Below, piece after piece: positions 11,675 through 53,999 of a stretch of DNA of 64,000 nucleotides (position 1 is its first letter; each line of letters begins with the position of its first letter). The notes below the pieces were generated by a model that was not told the DNA's origin, made no database searches, and saw only the letters and a program-made list of their open reading frames with translations. The position numbers and the translations under genes were made by a program. Origin of the DNA: Delphinus delphis (lineage: Eukaryota; Chordata; Mammalia; Artiodactyla; Delphinidae); the NCBI RefSeq assembly GCF_949987515.2, contig NC_082689.1, forward strand, positions 6,935,501-6,999,500. Direction: 5' to 3'.

Positions 11675-13100
11675 GCCTGTATTGTTATTATCAGTCTTCC
11701 TCCTCCAGAAATGAATCCTCACCCCTGTCAATATCAGAATGCCTCATATCCAACACTCGAGTTCAGACCTTGCTCTGTGTGTATGGGATCCTGTCCAAGG
11801 TTCCCAAGTGGAGCCTCCGGTCTAAACCCCAGTCCCCAGGACACAAACCAGCCTGGAATCCTGCTGAACAAACCCAGATGTGGGAGCCTTCATATGCACG
11901 GAACCCACACTGTGTCTGGCCCTCCGCCACTGCTGTTTGTCCTGGAGACCTGACCCCGAGTGTCCAGCCCACACATGCCCCCTCCCATTCACCCTCGTAC
12001 CTCCTGTGAGCCGGTTAAACTGTACAGAACTCTCCAACCCCCTTTCATCCTATTCCCTTGAGACATGGACCAGAGCCTACACATCCCCCAAGCCCCTCCG
12101 TGGCCACCAAGAGAGCCATTCAGCCTCTCTGCCATCATTAGCAGGCCCCAGGGCCGGGGTACCATGGGCCAAGAAGGGGACTCTGCAAAGGACAGGGCCC
12201 TGGCATCACCTCCGTTACGTCTCCTCCTTTACTCCCGGACGTGAGCATCCTTTCCCGCAACCGCTTCTATGCCCAATCTCGATGAAGACAGTCTAAACAA
12301 GAAGCCTGTCTGATTCACAGTGAACTCCCTCTTCTGGGACAACCCATTCCCGGGGCTGGGCTCTGCCATTGTTGGCCCCAGGGCACTGATCCCCTGACCG
12401 AAGCTGGGCCAGATTCTCTTGCCCAGAAACGGCACACGGGAACCAGAGGCTCAGAGACTAGGAGCGTTTTGTTCTGAGCCACCACCAGGTGAATGGCCAC
12501 CCCAGAGGGCAGGACCCTGAGTTCCTGGGCTGGGACCCCGAACCTTCTCTGATTTCCACCCAGCCCAGGTGTGGCAACTGGAGATTCTTCCTTTAAGTCA
12601 GTTCTCTGAGCCACTCTGAGGTCCTTCCAATGCATTCCTTTTTTTCCCCTTTAAACCAGCCAACTCGCAGTTCATTGTTTGCATTCAATGGAAACAACCA
12701 ACAGCCCAGAGCTCAAACAGGACTTAGACCCAAAAGTTAAATCAGAGATGAAGAGTGTTTTTACCCACATGTGTCCACTGCCCTGTTTCTCTTGGGAGGC
12801 TCTTTGGGTGCCCTGGAGCTAGGATTGCTCAGGTCATTAGACACACTGCTCCCCCTCCAAGTTTCCAGGGAAACAGCTTACCCCAGGGGTCCTGGAGAAA
12901 GCCCGGGACACACCAGGCCCCTTCAAGTGAGTGCATTGATTTCAGGATGCCTTCTCGCCTTGATGGGCCTCCTTTCTAGATGCTGCCCTCCCCCCTGCCC
13001 AGACTCAGGGCCCCTCAAGGCTGCAGCTTGCGTGCTGTTGACGTCACTCAGCTTCCCCAACAAGTCAGCCTGACTCACAACCAGGACAGAAGAGACAAAC

Positions 13101-13106
13101 TTTATT
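13101..13106 (-). terminator. SAG: SAG polyadenylation signal
   Basis: AATAAA on the minus strand, 111 nt after the SAG stop codon. It gives a short 3' UTR of about 130 nt (cleavage expected near 13085). Confidence 0.8.
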
Positions 13107-13216
13107 TCTGTGAAGAAGAACCGCACTTTGGTATTTAGCATAACTAAAGGGCTAACTGTGGGGCACTGCTACCATGCTGCTAACGACCCCATTTCCCGAG
13201 TCCTGAGCCGGCCTCT

Positions 13217-43467
<30,251 letters not shown>

Positions 43468-44203
43468 GTTACCTGTCCCTGGCAGTTTCTTCCCTTTGGG
43501 GTGTTGTGTCAGGTTTTAGAGGGCTAGGAAAAGGTAAAATCATCTTAAAGTCAGGAACCTTCTGTGAATAAAACCCATACATGAGATGCTGTACCTCCAT
43601 CAGACATTTCCTTCTACCTGCCTCAATACCCACATTTGACTAAATAAGGTCTTCGTCTAGTTTGTATTTTACTAGAGTGTGTTTTTTTTGTTTAAAGGTG
43701 TTTTATTTTTCCTGATAAGCCTCAGACATTTCTTAGCAAAGCTCACCAGGACGTCCAGATAGATTCCAGTGAGAAGGTTTTACTTTGAGACTAAGCCTTG
43801 GTATCGTCACATTAAGCCAGACTGAATTTAAAATTCTATCTTGATGATCTATTACGGCAATTAAAATAGAAAAAGTCCTGCAAACCACAGCATAACCACT
43901 TCACGAATATCATTTTAAAAATACGTTAAATCCCCAAAAGTTTTGCTCAGCAATTCACACTAAGCAGTGCTTTCCCTTTCCTGCCATCTCTCACCACTCC
44001 CCAGCTTTCCCCACAACAAAGAGGCCATCTGAGCTGTCTGGAATTCAGTGCGCTCCTTAACAAGCAACGTCCATGAAAACTACACAGAAAAGGTGAAACT
44101 GGGACAGACTGACTACACAAAAATGTCAGTCTTCCTGGCGCTGGCTCTTCCCTGCGCCCTGCCCTGAGTTTCTGAGGCGGCTTGCTCGAGGGTGACCACA
44201 TAC

Positions 44204-44530
44204 CTTGGGCAACCAGCTGGGACGGTCCCAGGAGGTGAGGAGAGGGTCTCTGTGTCCTCGGGGGTGAGCAGGCAGCCAGCCCTTGCTCTGTCTAAACAGA
44301 TGACCCCACTTGGGCCCTGGCTGACTGTGTGGGGAATTTGTAGGGAATCTGGAGAGGGTGCCCACACCCAGGTCTTAATGTCTAGAAGCCAAATCCCATT
44401 TAAGGAGTAGAGTGGCAACTGGATTAGTGCTGAGACGGGAGAAATGGTAGTTTCAGCAGTTCAAAGCATTAGACAAGGGCCCAGAGGGGCTCCCAGTGCA
44501 GGAGCTGTCAAGCTTGAGTGGGGAAGGTTT
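44204..44530 (-). other. SAG: Candidate SAG non-coding exon 1
   Basis: SAG is known to have an untranslated first exon. The best donor upstream of exon 2 is CCCAAG|GTATGT (donor at 44198-44203), 680 nt from the exon 2 acceptor. The 5' end is set only by a TATA-like box near 44560 and is a guess. No cDNA was available. Confidence 0.4.
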
Positions 44531-44663
44531 GGGGGAGGGATGACAGCTAAATGAAAGCTATTTTATCTTAATCCACTTTGGGTTCTGGAAATAGACTGAT
44601 TATCCCTTCACTCCTGGTTTCACCAGGAGAAGGGATTTTCAAGAGCTCAACCAAATTGATTAA
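44421..44663 (-). promoter_or_regulatory. SAG: Candidate SAG photoreceptor promoter with CRX/OTX-like sites
   Basis: Within 243 nt there are four homeodomain-type motifs: CTAATCC (44421-44427, minus), GGATTA (44569-44574, minus), GGATAATC (44598-44605, minus) and TTAATCAA (44656-44663). A TATA-like GATAAAATAG sits at about 44559-44568. CRX binding to TAATCC-type sites drives rod genes in general. That this cluster is the SAG promoter is inference from position and motif density. Confidence 0.45.
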
Positions 44664-44972
44664 ACTCAGCAGGCAGCTAAGGCAACCTTGGGGGTGGGGA
44701 TATAAACAAAAAGGTCAAGGAGAAATGTCAGCCTCAAGATAAACCCTGGTGTTATGCAAGCCAAACAAGTCATGTCCCTCTCCTCTACCCCATGTGCTAT
44801 TGATTACATCACGAGTCCTGTCAATTTGCCCCCAGTGTCTCCAGAATCTTAGTCTCCCATCCCCAGCGCTCCCTCTTGAGTCCATACCAGCCCCTTTGTT
44901 TTCCTGGTCTGACTACATCCTTCTCCATGCTGCAGAGGGGGCTTCCAAGCCCTGAGCAGTCACCCTCCCGCT

Positions 44973-45048
44973 CAGCATCTCGCCTTGCTCTCAGCATCTC
45001 GCCTTGCTCTCAGCATCTCGCCTTGCTCTCAGCATCTCGCCTTGCTCT
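44973..45048. repeat. Minisatellite, 19-bp unit, four copies
   Basis: CAGCATCTCGCCTTGCTCT is repeated four times without a mismatch, followed by the start of a fifth unit (CAGC). It lies about 310 bp upstream of the candidate SAG promoter. Confidence 0.95.
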
Positions 45049-45529
45049 CAGCTACAGGCACACAACTTTAAAGCCACACGCTTGAGCCTCCTCCGCCTGC
45101 TGTTCCCCATCTCCCTGTACCGCCTCCCGCTGTTTGCTTTTGCCTGGAACCATCCTCTTCTCCTTTCCTCCTTGACGCTTGTCATCCTTCAGATTCCAGC
45201 TCAAGAGTCACTTCCTCAGGAGAGCCTTCCCCAACCTCTCCGACTAGGTTGGAGGCACTATTGCATTCGATGCTTGTACAGGAGATGATTTTATGGTCTC
45301 TCTTCCCATCCTTGACTCTAGGCTTCAGGACGTCAGGGACCCATGCCATCTTGTTTCCCTTATTTTTGTATTCCAGTGCCCAGAACAGAATACTCAGCGA
45401 ATGAATGCATGGGATGGTGTGGCCACTAACACATATATGTACTGGACTTGCGCTGGTGTCTGGGAGTGAAGCCAGTCTAAGCAGAAAGTGACGTTTGGGT
45501 TGTTAGCATCTATCGAAACACTCCAGGGG

Positions 45530-45990
45530 CTTCCCACCTACGTCTGGATAATGTCTGCAAGGCCCTGCGTGATCTGGGCCCCCTTCTTCCCACCTCGCCC
45601 ACTTTGCTCCAGTCCACTGGCTTCTGCTTTTCTTCAAACCTGCCTCAGGGCCTTTGCATTTACTGTTTCCTCTTCTGGAACACTCTTCCCACAGATAGTC
45701 ACTTGGCTCACTCCCTTAACTCCTTTGGGTCTTTACTTCAATGTCACCCTATCTATCTATATCCTATTGTGTACCATCTCACCCAACACTTCTGTCCTCC
45801 TTCTCTGCCTTACCTTTCTCTGTAGCACTTATCAGCATCTGACATACAAGATAATTTATCTTGTTAATTGTCTGTCCCCCCACCCCAACATAAGTTCCAG
45901 GACTGTAGAGATTTATGACTGTTTTGTTCCTATCCCATCTCCAGGATCTAGAATAGGGCCTCAGTGGACTTTTGAGCAAATCAATGAGTC
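45530..45990 (+). repeat. L2 LINE fragment
   Basis: 'ctgcctcagggcctttgcatttac', 'ctcttctggaacactcttccc', 'cttaactcctttgggtctttac', 'tctagaatagggcctcagtgg': L2 3' region. Confidence 0.7.
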
Positions 45991-47877
45991 ACTGGATTGC
46001 AACAGTATAATGGCTGGCAATAGCTAAAGTTGGGAAAAATTTTAATTTCTAAGGGAGAAAACTTTGAAAATTTTTAACGTAGGAATGCCAGCTAATAAAT
46101 GCAAAGGGAACGATAGAATTGGAAAAACATCATTTGACGAACTCTGATGGTATTAATCATGTCTTTTTGTTTTCTGTAATTCTGATGCTTTGACATCTGA
46201 GGCTTTGCTGACCCTGGAGAGACTGCCATCCCAGGGCTAGCTCTTTCCTAGAGAGAATAAATGACTGCTTTTCATATGCAAACCAACCAACTCAGAGCCC
46301 ATACACCCCAAAGGCCTCCTTTCCTCCTTTGCTGGGCTCTGACACTCTGAGCCACTACTGCCCTGCCCTAATCACCCTGGGGCCAGGTATCAGACAACTG
46401 GACACAGCCCCTGCACTCCAGGGCCTGCTGAAGTAAATAGCCAATCTTAAGTCTGCTTACCCTATCTCACCAGTTCTTTCCCACGGAAACCACAAACGAA
46501 CTCTTGCCCATGTTTTCTCCTTGATCCTTCTACCTCCTGACTGGCCCTGGTGCTTCCCCGCATGGCCTGCCCCCTCTTTTTGGTAACTGTAACAAACTAT
46601 CTTTTCAACGGCAATTGTCTCCAGATCTGCTGACCTCGCCATAGCTGAATAATAGTAAAACTTACGTTTTAAAATACTGATGACATCATTGACTCAGACA
46701 AGGATTCTTAATTGGTGTGAAAGTCATTAGGTGAAGTGTTGAAGGGGAAATGGCTATTCCTGTGACACCAAAGTGATGCCATACGGATTACGGCTCTTCA
46801 CAAGGTGCAAGCCAAACTGTACAACAGGGGATCAGCCACAGTCTAATGTCAATCTTCACATCACAAACGGTGTCAACCAATGTGATGTGTCACCTTGCAG
46901 CAGCTGGAATCCATCAAGCCTTTAGACATCACTTCTCGTTTTTAGGAAATACAAGGAATAGTTACATGAGACCACAAGAGAGCTACCAGATGAATGTAGA
47001 AAGTGGCTGATCTCTTTCATAAGTAAATGTCATAGAAAGGAGATGCATTAGGTTAAGACACTTAAGGGACTCAACATCCAGATGTACCGTGTGGTCCCAA
47101 ATGGACAAACAGGATGTACAGTACATTTCTGGCCCGTTGGGAAAATCTGAATATGCTCTAATAATGTATCAGTAATATGTCATATGAGCTCTGACACGTA
47201 GGATGGAAATTACTGGACTAGGAAGGTAGAGATTGTGACTGAATGAAGAAGGTCATAGGATGGTATGTACAGTGTGATCACATTTTGCAAACACACAAGT
47301 CTGTGTATGGATATACGTGCACACGTGTGTTATCGTACACATTATATGCATAATCTACGAGGACAGACACCAAAGAGCTGACACTGGTGGTCTGTGTGAA
47401 GGGAATGTTAGGTTTTGTTTTGAAGAAATCTTTTCTTGTCCCTTAAAAAAAAAAAAGGAAGAAAAATGACTGGGGCCCTTCCTCCAGTGTCCCCATCAGA
47501 AGGGCTGCCCTGAGCTGTGGGTGCTCCTGGGACCCCCGTTCTCCTGCAGCTGTGTTAGCTCCAGGCCCCCAAGGGTGCAGGTCTCAGTCACTGACCTGCC
47601 AATGCTGGGCAGGTAGGAAAATCTGGGGTGGACTGCATGCCAGACCTCACTCTTTTTGGAAACGGTAGTCTCTGGTAGTCATTCCCAGCCCCTGGTCTGT
47701 AATGCATTTTTCTCTGCTTGGTGGAGAAATGAGAAAAATAAGGACACTGTTGTCAGTTTTTTCATAGAACCAAATTATTCAGTATAAAGGACTGTTCTTT
47801 GTTCTAAGGTTATGAAGTTCTACATTTTTCTATTTTTTTATTTGAAGTTTTAAACTTTTAAATATTAAAATGTCCTT

Positions 47878-48250
47878 CTTCCTCCCAATCTTTATTGAGA
47901 TATACTTCACATCCAACCAAATCTACCCATTTTTAAGTGCGTGGTTTGATGACTTTAACCACCAATATGATCAAGACACATTTCCATCACCCCTAAAAGT
48001 TCCCTAGCACCCATTTCAGTCAACTCCTGGTCCCAGGTAACCAATGATTTGCCTTCTGCCACTAGTTTTGCATTTCCTACAATTGATTATGAATTTAGGC
48101 ATACAGAGAAAAGCTGGAATAGTATAATAAACACCTACATAGTCAACATGGAGATTCGACAATGAACATTTCGCTGCATGTGCTCATCTATCTCTATTGC
48201 TTTTTTCCTTTTGAACCATTTGAAAGTAAATTGCAGACATCATGACAATC
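47878..48250 (-). mobile_element. Old L1 fragment, reverse
   Basis: 'tctttattgagatatacttcaca', 'aaatctacccatttttaagtg', 'tgatcaagacacatttcc', then 'acatttcgctgcatgtgctc', 'ttgaaagtaaattgcagaca'. Confidence 0.65.
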
Positions 48251-49239
48251 AATAAACGTCAGAATGCAGCCGCTAAGCATAAGGACAAAGTGTCCTTCCT
48301 TTTATAGAGATGAGTGTAGATGGCAATTTAGAAAAAAAAACCCTTACTTGGCCAAAATAAAAAGTTATCCACCTCTTTCTACAATTCTTTTAGAAATCTA
48401 CTGGTCTATTAATGCTCAAAGTCTAAGAACCACTCACTGGCTATACAATACTTGTTTCTCTGGAGTCAGCATCCAGCGAGAAGCAGCTGTGAGTCCTGTG
48501 TTTCATTTCCAACATCAAACGCAGCACCAGCTCGAGGGGGTGGGGGGTCGGGATATGCAGCTAAGAAGCTTAGGGGTTTTGGGGCTAGGTTATCATCTTA
48601 GGGGCTTATTAGGGCACACGCATGAGGAAAACTGGTTCAGTCTGCTAACCGTCAACTACAAAATGAAAACCTTGCCTTAGTTTTACTGAAGCAGAGAGCA
48701 CTTGACAAGTTTGAGGCCACTGTATTTATGCAGAGTGCCAGGGAATCAGAGCTTTTAAAAGCCACCCTCATTTCAACATGTACCTCTTAGTCAATTGGCC
48801 TTAAGAACAGAGGGCTGTTGTTATGGGCTGGGCTGGCTAATGTCTGAAATCATAAATGCAACCCAACGGGCAGAGACCCTTGAAAAACATTTAGTCTATA
48901 CTCCATCCCTTGCTTTGATCTCCTCTACAATAGCCACAGAAGTTGTTGAATGCTTCCAGGGACAGGGAAATCACTACCACTTTTCTTTGAAATAGCATGA
49001 AGTGTGAGAAAATTTTTTGTAGGATGGAAATCAGCCTCCCTTCTACTTCTCTGTGTTGCTCCAAGTTAATCCAATCTCTTCCACACGTCAGTCTTTCATG
49101 ATTAGAACACAGGTGCTCAAGCCTCATGGGCACTGAAACCCTCTCACACCCAGACAGATTTCAAATGTCCATCTTGAAGCATCACACTGACATCAGTACT
49201 TAATGCTCCAGGTTTCTGTGCAGAAGGAGTAAGTTTTAC

Positions 49240-49350
49240 AAACGGCCCCAGACTGGAGTCCTGGGCTCCGTCGCTCACTGACGAATCCACTGCAATCTTG
49301 AGAAACTAGCTTGGCCTCACTGCTATTTGCTTTTCTCCATCTGTAGAAGG
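49240..49350 (+). repeat. MIR fragment
   Basis: 'gactggagtcctgggctccgtcgctcac', 'cttgagaaactagcttggcctcac', 'ctccatctgtagaag': diverged MIR. Confidence 0.5.
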
Positions 49351-49879
49351 GGAGCCCACGAGCTGCCCTGGCTTGCAGGGTCAGGGAAATGCATCAAATG
49401 TGCAGACAAGGTCTTGAAAAGGATCCTGATGGATGTTCCTTCGTCCTCTCTGAGGTGAAAGCTTCTTCACCCTCTGGTCCTGCCACATGGGCCTTGACGC
49501 TAGAGGGGGTTTCGATGGTAAGGAACTTGGAGTTGACCACAAACTGAGCTGCTTACACCTGAAGTTGAGCAAAATTAGGCAGAGCCTTCTGGAGAAGTTT
49601 GTTACACACAATGTGTCCCCTCAGATTCACGTGCTGAAGCCCGTTTACCGCCCAGTGTGACGGTATTTAGAGGTGGGGCCTTTGAATGAGGCCATCAGTG
49701 TGGTTCCGATCTGACAGGCTCTCCACTCTCCTTGTGCACAAACAAGTCTCATGAGCACACAGCTTAGTGGCAGTGAGGCCTCAGGATGAATTGAAGTCTA
49801 CCCCGCCAGTGCCTGCCGCTCGGACTCCAGGCTCTGGAAGTGTGAGACACTTCTGTTGTTTAAGCCACTCAGGCTACGG

Positions 49880-50191
49880 TTTTTTTGTTCTTTTTTAAAA
49901 ATTTCAATGATGTTTATTAAAGAAGTAATAATAGCATGAACAGGGCTTCCCTGGTGGCGCAGTGGCTGAGAGTCCGCCTGCCGACGCAGGGGACACGGGT
50001 TCGTGCCCCGGTCCGGGAAGATCCCACATGCCACGGAGGAGCTGGGCCCATGAGCCATGGCTGCTGAGCCTGCGCGTCCGGAGCCTGTGCTCCGCAACGG
50101 GAGAGGCCACAACAGTGAGAGGCCCACGTACAGAAGAAAAAAAAAAAAAAAAAAAAGCATGAACAAATGCAAGGTCTATGATATCTACCCA
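49880..50191 (-). pseudogene. Short processed retrocopy fragment, hosting a SINE
   Basis: CAGGCTACGGT occurs at both ends, as a target-site duplication. Read on the minus strand, and with the CHR SINE removed, the insert is about 100 nt ending in AATAAA, some 20 nt and an A-rich tail. That is the form of a 3' UTR piece copied from an mRNA. The parent gene is not recognised. Confidence 0.5.
49943..50156 (+). repeat. CHR SINE, young copy
   Basis: Full copy of the subfamily seen at 2080, 2521 and 31641, flanked by AGCATGAACA. It is nested in the retrocopy. Confidence 0.95.
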
Positions 50192-50611
50192 TGCAGGCTA
50201 CGGTATTTCATTATGGCAGCCCAAGCTGAGCAGGACGAGGGCCCGCGCTTTTCTACACACAGATCAACTGCTATCGATCCAAAGTTTGGGAAAAAAAATG
50301 GACACTAATCCAGTTTAAGAAATACGCTTTTTTGTTGGAACTAGGTAGAGGTGGTGCTCCTACAACACTGTGAATGTGCTAAATGCCGTTGTTCAGTTTA
50401 AAATGACTAGTTTTATGTTAGCTGAATTTCAACTCAGTACATTTAAAAATAGTAGAAAAAGAAATACATTTTTTACATCGCGACCCAGTACATACGCACA
50501 TATATACACAACACTCCTATGAAACAATATTTACCCTTGCTAAGTGGTTTATTCTTATTTTTTTAAACTACTCTCCCTCTTACTCTTCCTTATAGCTGGT
50601 TACGATTCACT

Positions 50612-50728
50612 TTGTTTTTGCTGATTCAATTCTACTAAATAAAGACTTTGTGCCAAGTACTACGTGAATGTCAAGATACCAAGGATATGATTGATCTTGA
50701 GACTTCTGGCTTACGACCTCTTAGAAGC
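50612..50728 (+). repeat. Duplicated block, copy 1
   Basis: 'tgctgattcaattctactaaataaagactttg...cttctggcttacgacctcttagaagcacctgg' recurs at 51368-51515 with about 85-90% visible identity. Copy 1 lacks about 20 nt (ACTGAGTGCCCACTGTG) present in copy 2. Confidence 0.8.
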
Positions 50729-51244
50729 ACCTGGGCACGTACTCCAGGGAGCAATGGAATGTATGGCTTTCTATCTAGAAACTAGACCGCGTACAGCTTG
50801 TCTTCCTATGGGCCTGGCTCACAAGCATACCTTCCCATTGTCTCTGAAGTCCATTTCTCTGGAAGAATGAAACCCAAAGCCTGAATTCCCCTGCTCTCTT
50901 CTCCAGGTCCTAGGGTTGGACCAAATCCCCAGAGCCTGGCACATAGCAATCTCCAGGGCTACATTCCCAAGTGGGACACAGAGCTTACATGAGGAAAGTC
51001 AACCAAATCCAGCGTGGCACATCAGTTGCCAGAACCGCCAAGGCGAGTCCCTTCCCTGTCCCCACTCTGCTCCGCAGTCCCACTCAGAGGCAGGGCTGCA
51101 CGTGCCACCTGCTCTAGCCAACAGGGTGTAACGGAGGTGACCAGGCAGAGCGACAAGCAGTCCCACAGACGCTTGACTTCTTGCCGCATCATCCTTGTTC
51201 CCCTTGCTGATGTCACATTAACAGTCAGATACGAGTGAGGCCAC

Positions 51245-51365
51245 CCTCTACCAGTTGCCCCCAATCCAGCCGGCTACGCCCGCTCACAGAATCGGGAGAA
51301 ATAGTACTTGTTTTAAACCATTCCATGTCATGGCAGTTTTGTTATGCAGCAAAAAGCTCACTGAT
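51245..51365 (+). mobile_element. Probable MLT/MER-type LTR 3' end
   Basis: 'acttgttttaaaccattccatgtcatggcagttttgttatgcagcaaaaagctcactgatc' resembles the end of a MaLR LTR. The 5' boundary is unclear. Confidence 0.4.
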
Positions 51366-51367
51366 CC

Positions 51368-51515
51368 TGATTCACTTGTTTCTTTGCTGATTCAGTTCTA
51401 CTAAATAAAAGCTTTACTGAGTGCCCACTGTGTGCCAAGCACTACGTAAATGTCAAGGTGTCAAGGATATGGCTGATCCCAAGACTTCTGGCTTACGACT
51501 ATTTAGAACCACCTG
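51368..51515 (+). repeat. Duplicated block, copy 2
   Basis: The counterpart of 50612-50728, same orientation, about 750 bp away, including the extra segment. Confidence 0.8.
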
Positions 51516-53104
51516 GTTCTAAGAGGTTGTAATCATAAACAAGGCAATCATAAAAAACATTGGAACAGTCAGGAAAATTTGAATATAGACTGGATAGTGG
51601 ATAACAGGGTCACTTAATTCGGTGAGGTGTAATTACGGCATGGTGTCCTTATTAGGTTGGGATGCATGCTGATTCATGGGGAAAATGACATGCTTGAACC
51701 TTGCTGTAAAGTACTCTGGCAATGAGTACTACTGAGTGGCAGGTAGGTACACCTTGCTACACTGGTGTTTCCTTCGCCTCCTCAGGTTCTGGACCCCCAG
51801 AGACGTGGATGTTCCCATCATGCCTGCCACTCAGGGTTGGAAGAGGGCAGCTTGGCCCCCAGCAAGATGAGTAAGAGCTGGAGTGTCTGAAGAGTCCACC
51901 ACGGCCAGAGCACAGACAGGATGCGAGAAGCGTCTGGAGTGAACACAGGGGAGAGTTCAGCAGCACAGATGGAAACCAGGGCTCCCTGAGGTGAGAGAAT
52001 CCGATTCTGCCGAGGTGAGGGAGGCAAGAATCACTTTCTGGATCAGAGTCCAATCTTTCACTGGCACGTACCACACATCCTACGTGTTTCTACACAATCT
52101 ATGCAAATACAGATATATTTCACTTTATTCAAGATTCCCAAAGTTTATTGGCTTGAAAATTTGGGATTTCTAGTGAGAATGAGCCTTACAGTAAGACACA
52201 AGAGAAAAGACGCAGTGGAATAAAAACAAACACGGGCAGCTCGTCCTCGCCCCCGAAGAGGCACTTCCCGCTGGCTCACGTGGAGGGCTGGATGGGGCAC
52301 CAATGCCCACCTGGGGGCCAGGACTCCGGAACAGCCTCTTGCTTCACTGGGAAACTTCCCCCCATTTGTGAAATGGGATACACTTCAGATCTGACAGAAT
52401 TTGAGCGCCATAGCTTCCTTATTACTATCCAAGACATCTCATAAAAACAAACATTTGTGGCTTCTGCAGCCTGGCAAGCAGTCCTGCACGAGGTTTCATC
52501 ACTGCCACCCTTCTCTCCTGGTGCTGCACCCAGGCGGCGAGCTTCAGGTCTACATTTCAAATGGTCAGATTCCCCAAGATCACGATTGATCACGGTTGTG
52601 CTATAGATGTGAAGACACACAGTAGCTCTGCACACCTTGGTACACTCCAAACCCTAGAATTTCCCAACAAACACGCCCCTGGGGCCTGGGCTGGCCCCTC
52701 CCAGCTGAGAGCAGCTTCATCCACTTGCCCCAGCGTCCCCACAAAATATCCTGTGCGCTGTGATATGAAAGGTGCATCGGGGCTTCACAAGATAAAGGTA
52801 AAAGTGAATGTGTGCACAGTATGTGCTCTAATAAGGCACAGAACTTGATATATCACACTATCTGGGGAAACAACCTAGGAAATATAAATTTTAAAAGTCT
52901 TTAATTCTCAGCCTGAGATATGCTAACGTCTGGATCAAAGCCCACAACACTTGCAGGGGAGCACGCTAGCTCTAACCAGTCGGGATTCATCTGGGAAATT
53001 AAAAACCCCCATGCCCACCTCCCACCCTGACCAATGAAACCAGCAGCACTGGAGGAGGGTCCCAGATGATCTGAGAAAAAGAGAATGAAGACCATGAGCT
53101 GGCT

Positions 53105-53161
53105 GGAAGCATGTTCCACATGTGGTTCCAATGGAAGCCATGTTCCACATGTGGTTCCAAT
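53105..53161. repeat. Tandem duplication of about 29 bp
   Basis: GGAAGC(C)ATGTTCCACATG followed by TGGTTCCAAT occurs twice head to tail, with one base difference. Confidence 0.9.
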
Positions 53162-53999
53162 GGAAGCCACACCTGTAACCCAGCCTTGGCAGTCAGGTGA
53201 CCTGAAGAGAGCTTTACAGTATGGATGGATCTCAAACTGAAACATCTTTGTTAAGAGCAGAGAGCAGTCCTGCTTCCCTCCAAGGTCAAAAAAAAAAAAA
53301 AAAACCCCAGGATAATCAGAGGCTATGACAATGTTTACTTTCAGCCTTTTTGAAGAATGAGACTTACCTCCTTGAAGGTGACTGCAACAGGATCCCCACC
53401 TTCCGCTTTTTGGAGATTGCTGGCTGCCTCTGAGACTCCAGATCATGATGGAATCCTGACTCAAGTTGCTGGACTACCGTCTGGTAATGGGCTGGACAGG
53501 GGTCCTTGGGGGTGGGGGTGGGATACATCAGGGAGACCCTAATTTGTTATGGCACACGGCCGCTTGCTAGATATCTGAGCTGCTACGAATAAATCACTCT
53601 TCAATGAGGAAATTCATGCCCCTTCAGCAAAGAAGAGGCCTGGCGGCTGGGAGACACATACAGTTCACTATCAATCCTGTGAACAAAGTCTGCAGCGCAG
53701 GGACAGGAAGCTCGTACTGCTGCAGCGTGGAGCAGACCGCACAGCTGCCGAAATTCCGAAGAGACCCTTTTCTGGTTCCAGTTAAGATTTGCAAATGACG
53801 TGAAACTGGAACGCTGATGTTTACAGACAGTAATACCTTGGGCTTAAATGATGAACAATAAGGAAAGGCACGGGGACAGTATTAACCATCATTTACAAAT
53901 GAATGAATACCAGGAAAACAAATGAAAAAAAACCAGCTTTTCGCCCTTAAGGATAAAGAAGAATAAAATAACTACCAAGAGGCATGGAGTGTGAAAAGT

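Larger units (their letters stand above)
6200..13080. other. DGKD-SAG intergenic spacer
   Basis: No exon of any family I recognise lies on either strand. The open frames here are short, GC-driven and lack domain text. The stretch holds an MLT1 LTR, an L1 3' end, three tRNA SINEs, a MIR, a palindromic DNA element and a 12-nt C-run near 7197. The length of about 7 kb agrees with the known close spacing of SAG and DGKD in human. Confidence 0.7.
49600..50235 (+). mobile_element. MLT1-type LTR with nested insertions
   Basis: 'gtgtcccctcagattcacgtgctgaag', 'ggtatttagaggtggggcc', 'gaagtgtgagacacttctgttgtttaagcc' are MaLR LTR landmarks. The LTR resumes at about 50192 ('ggctacggtatttcattatggcagccc') after a nested insert (49880-50191). 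Confidence 0.65.
45050..53990. other. SAG-ATG16L1 intergenic spacer
   Basis: No coding exon is recognised on either strand. Contents are an L2 copy, L1 remnants, two MLT-like LTR stretches, one CHR SINE, a short retrocopy-like piece, a duplicated block of about 130 bp and a small tandem duplication near 53105. The stretches 46000-47850 and 51520-53100 show nothing I can assign. Confidence 0.65.

Noticed and set aside
44749..45288. Plus-strand frames over the 19-bp repeats
   Set aside because: The repeated peptide is a by-product of the minisatellite. No start context, no homology.
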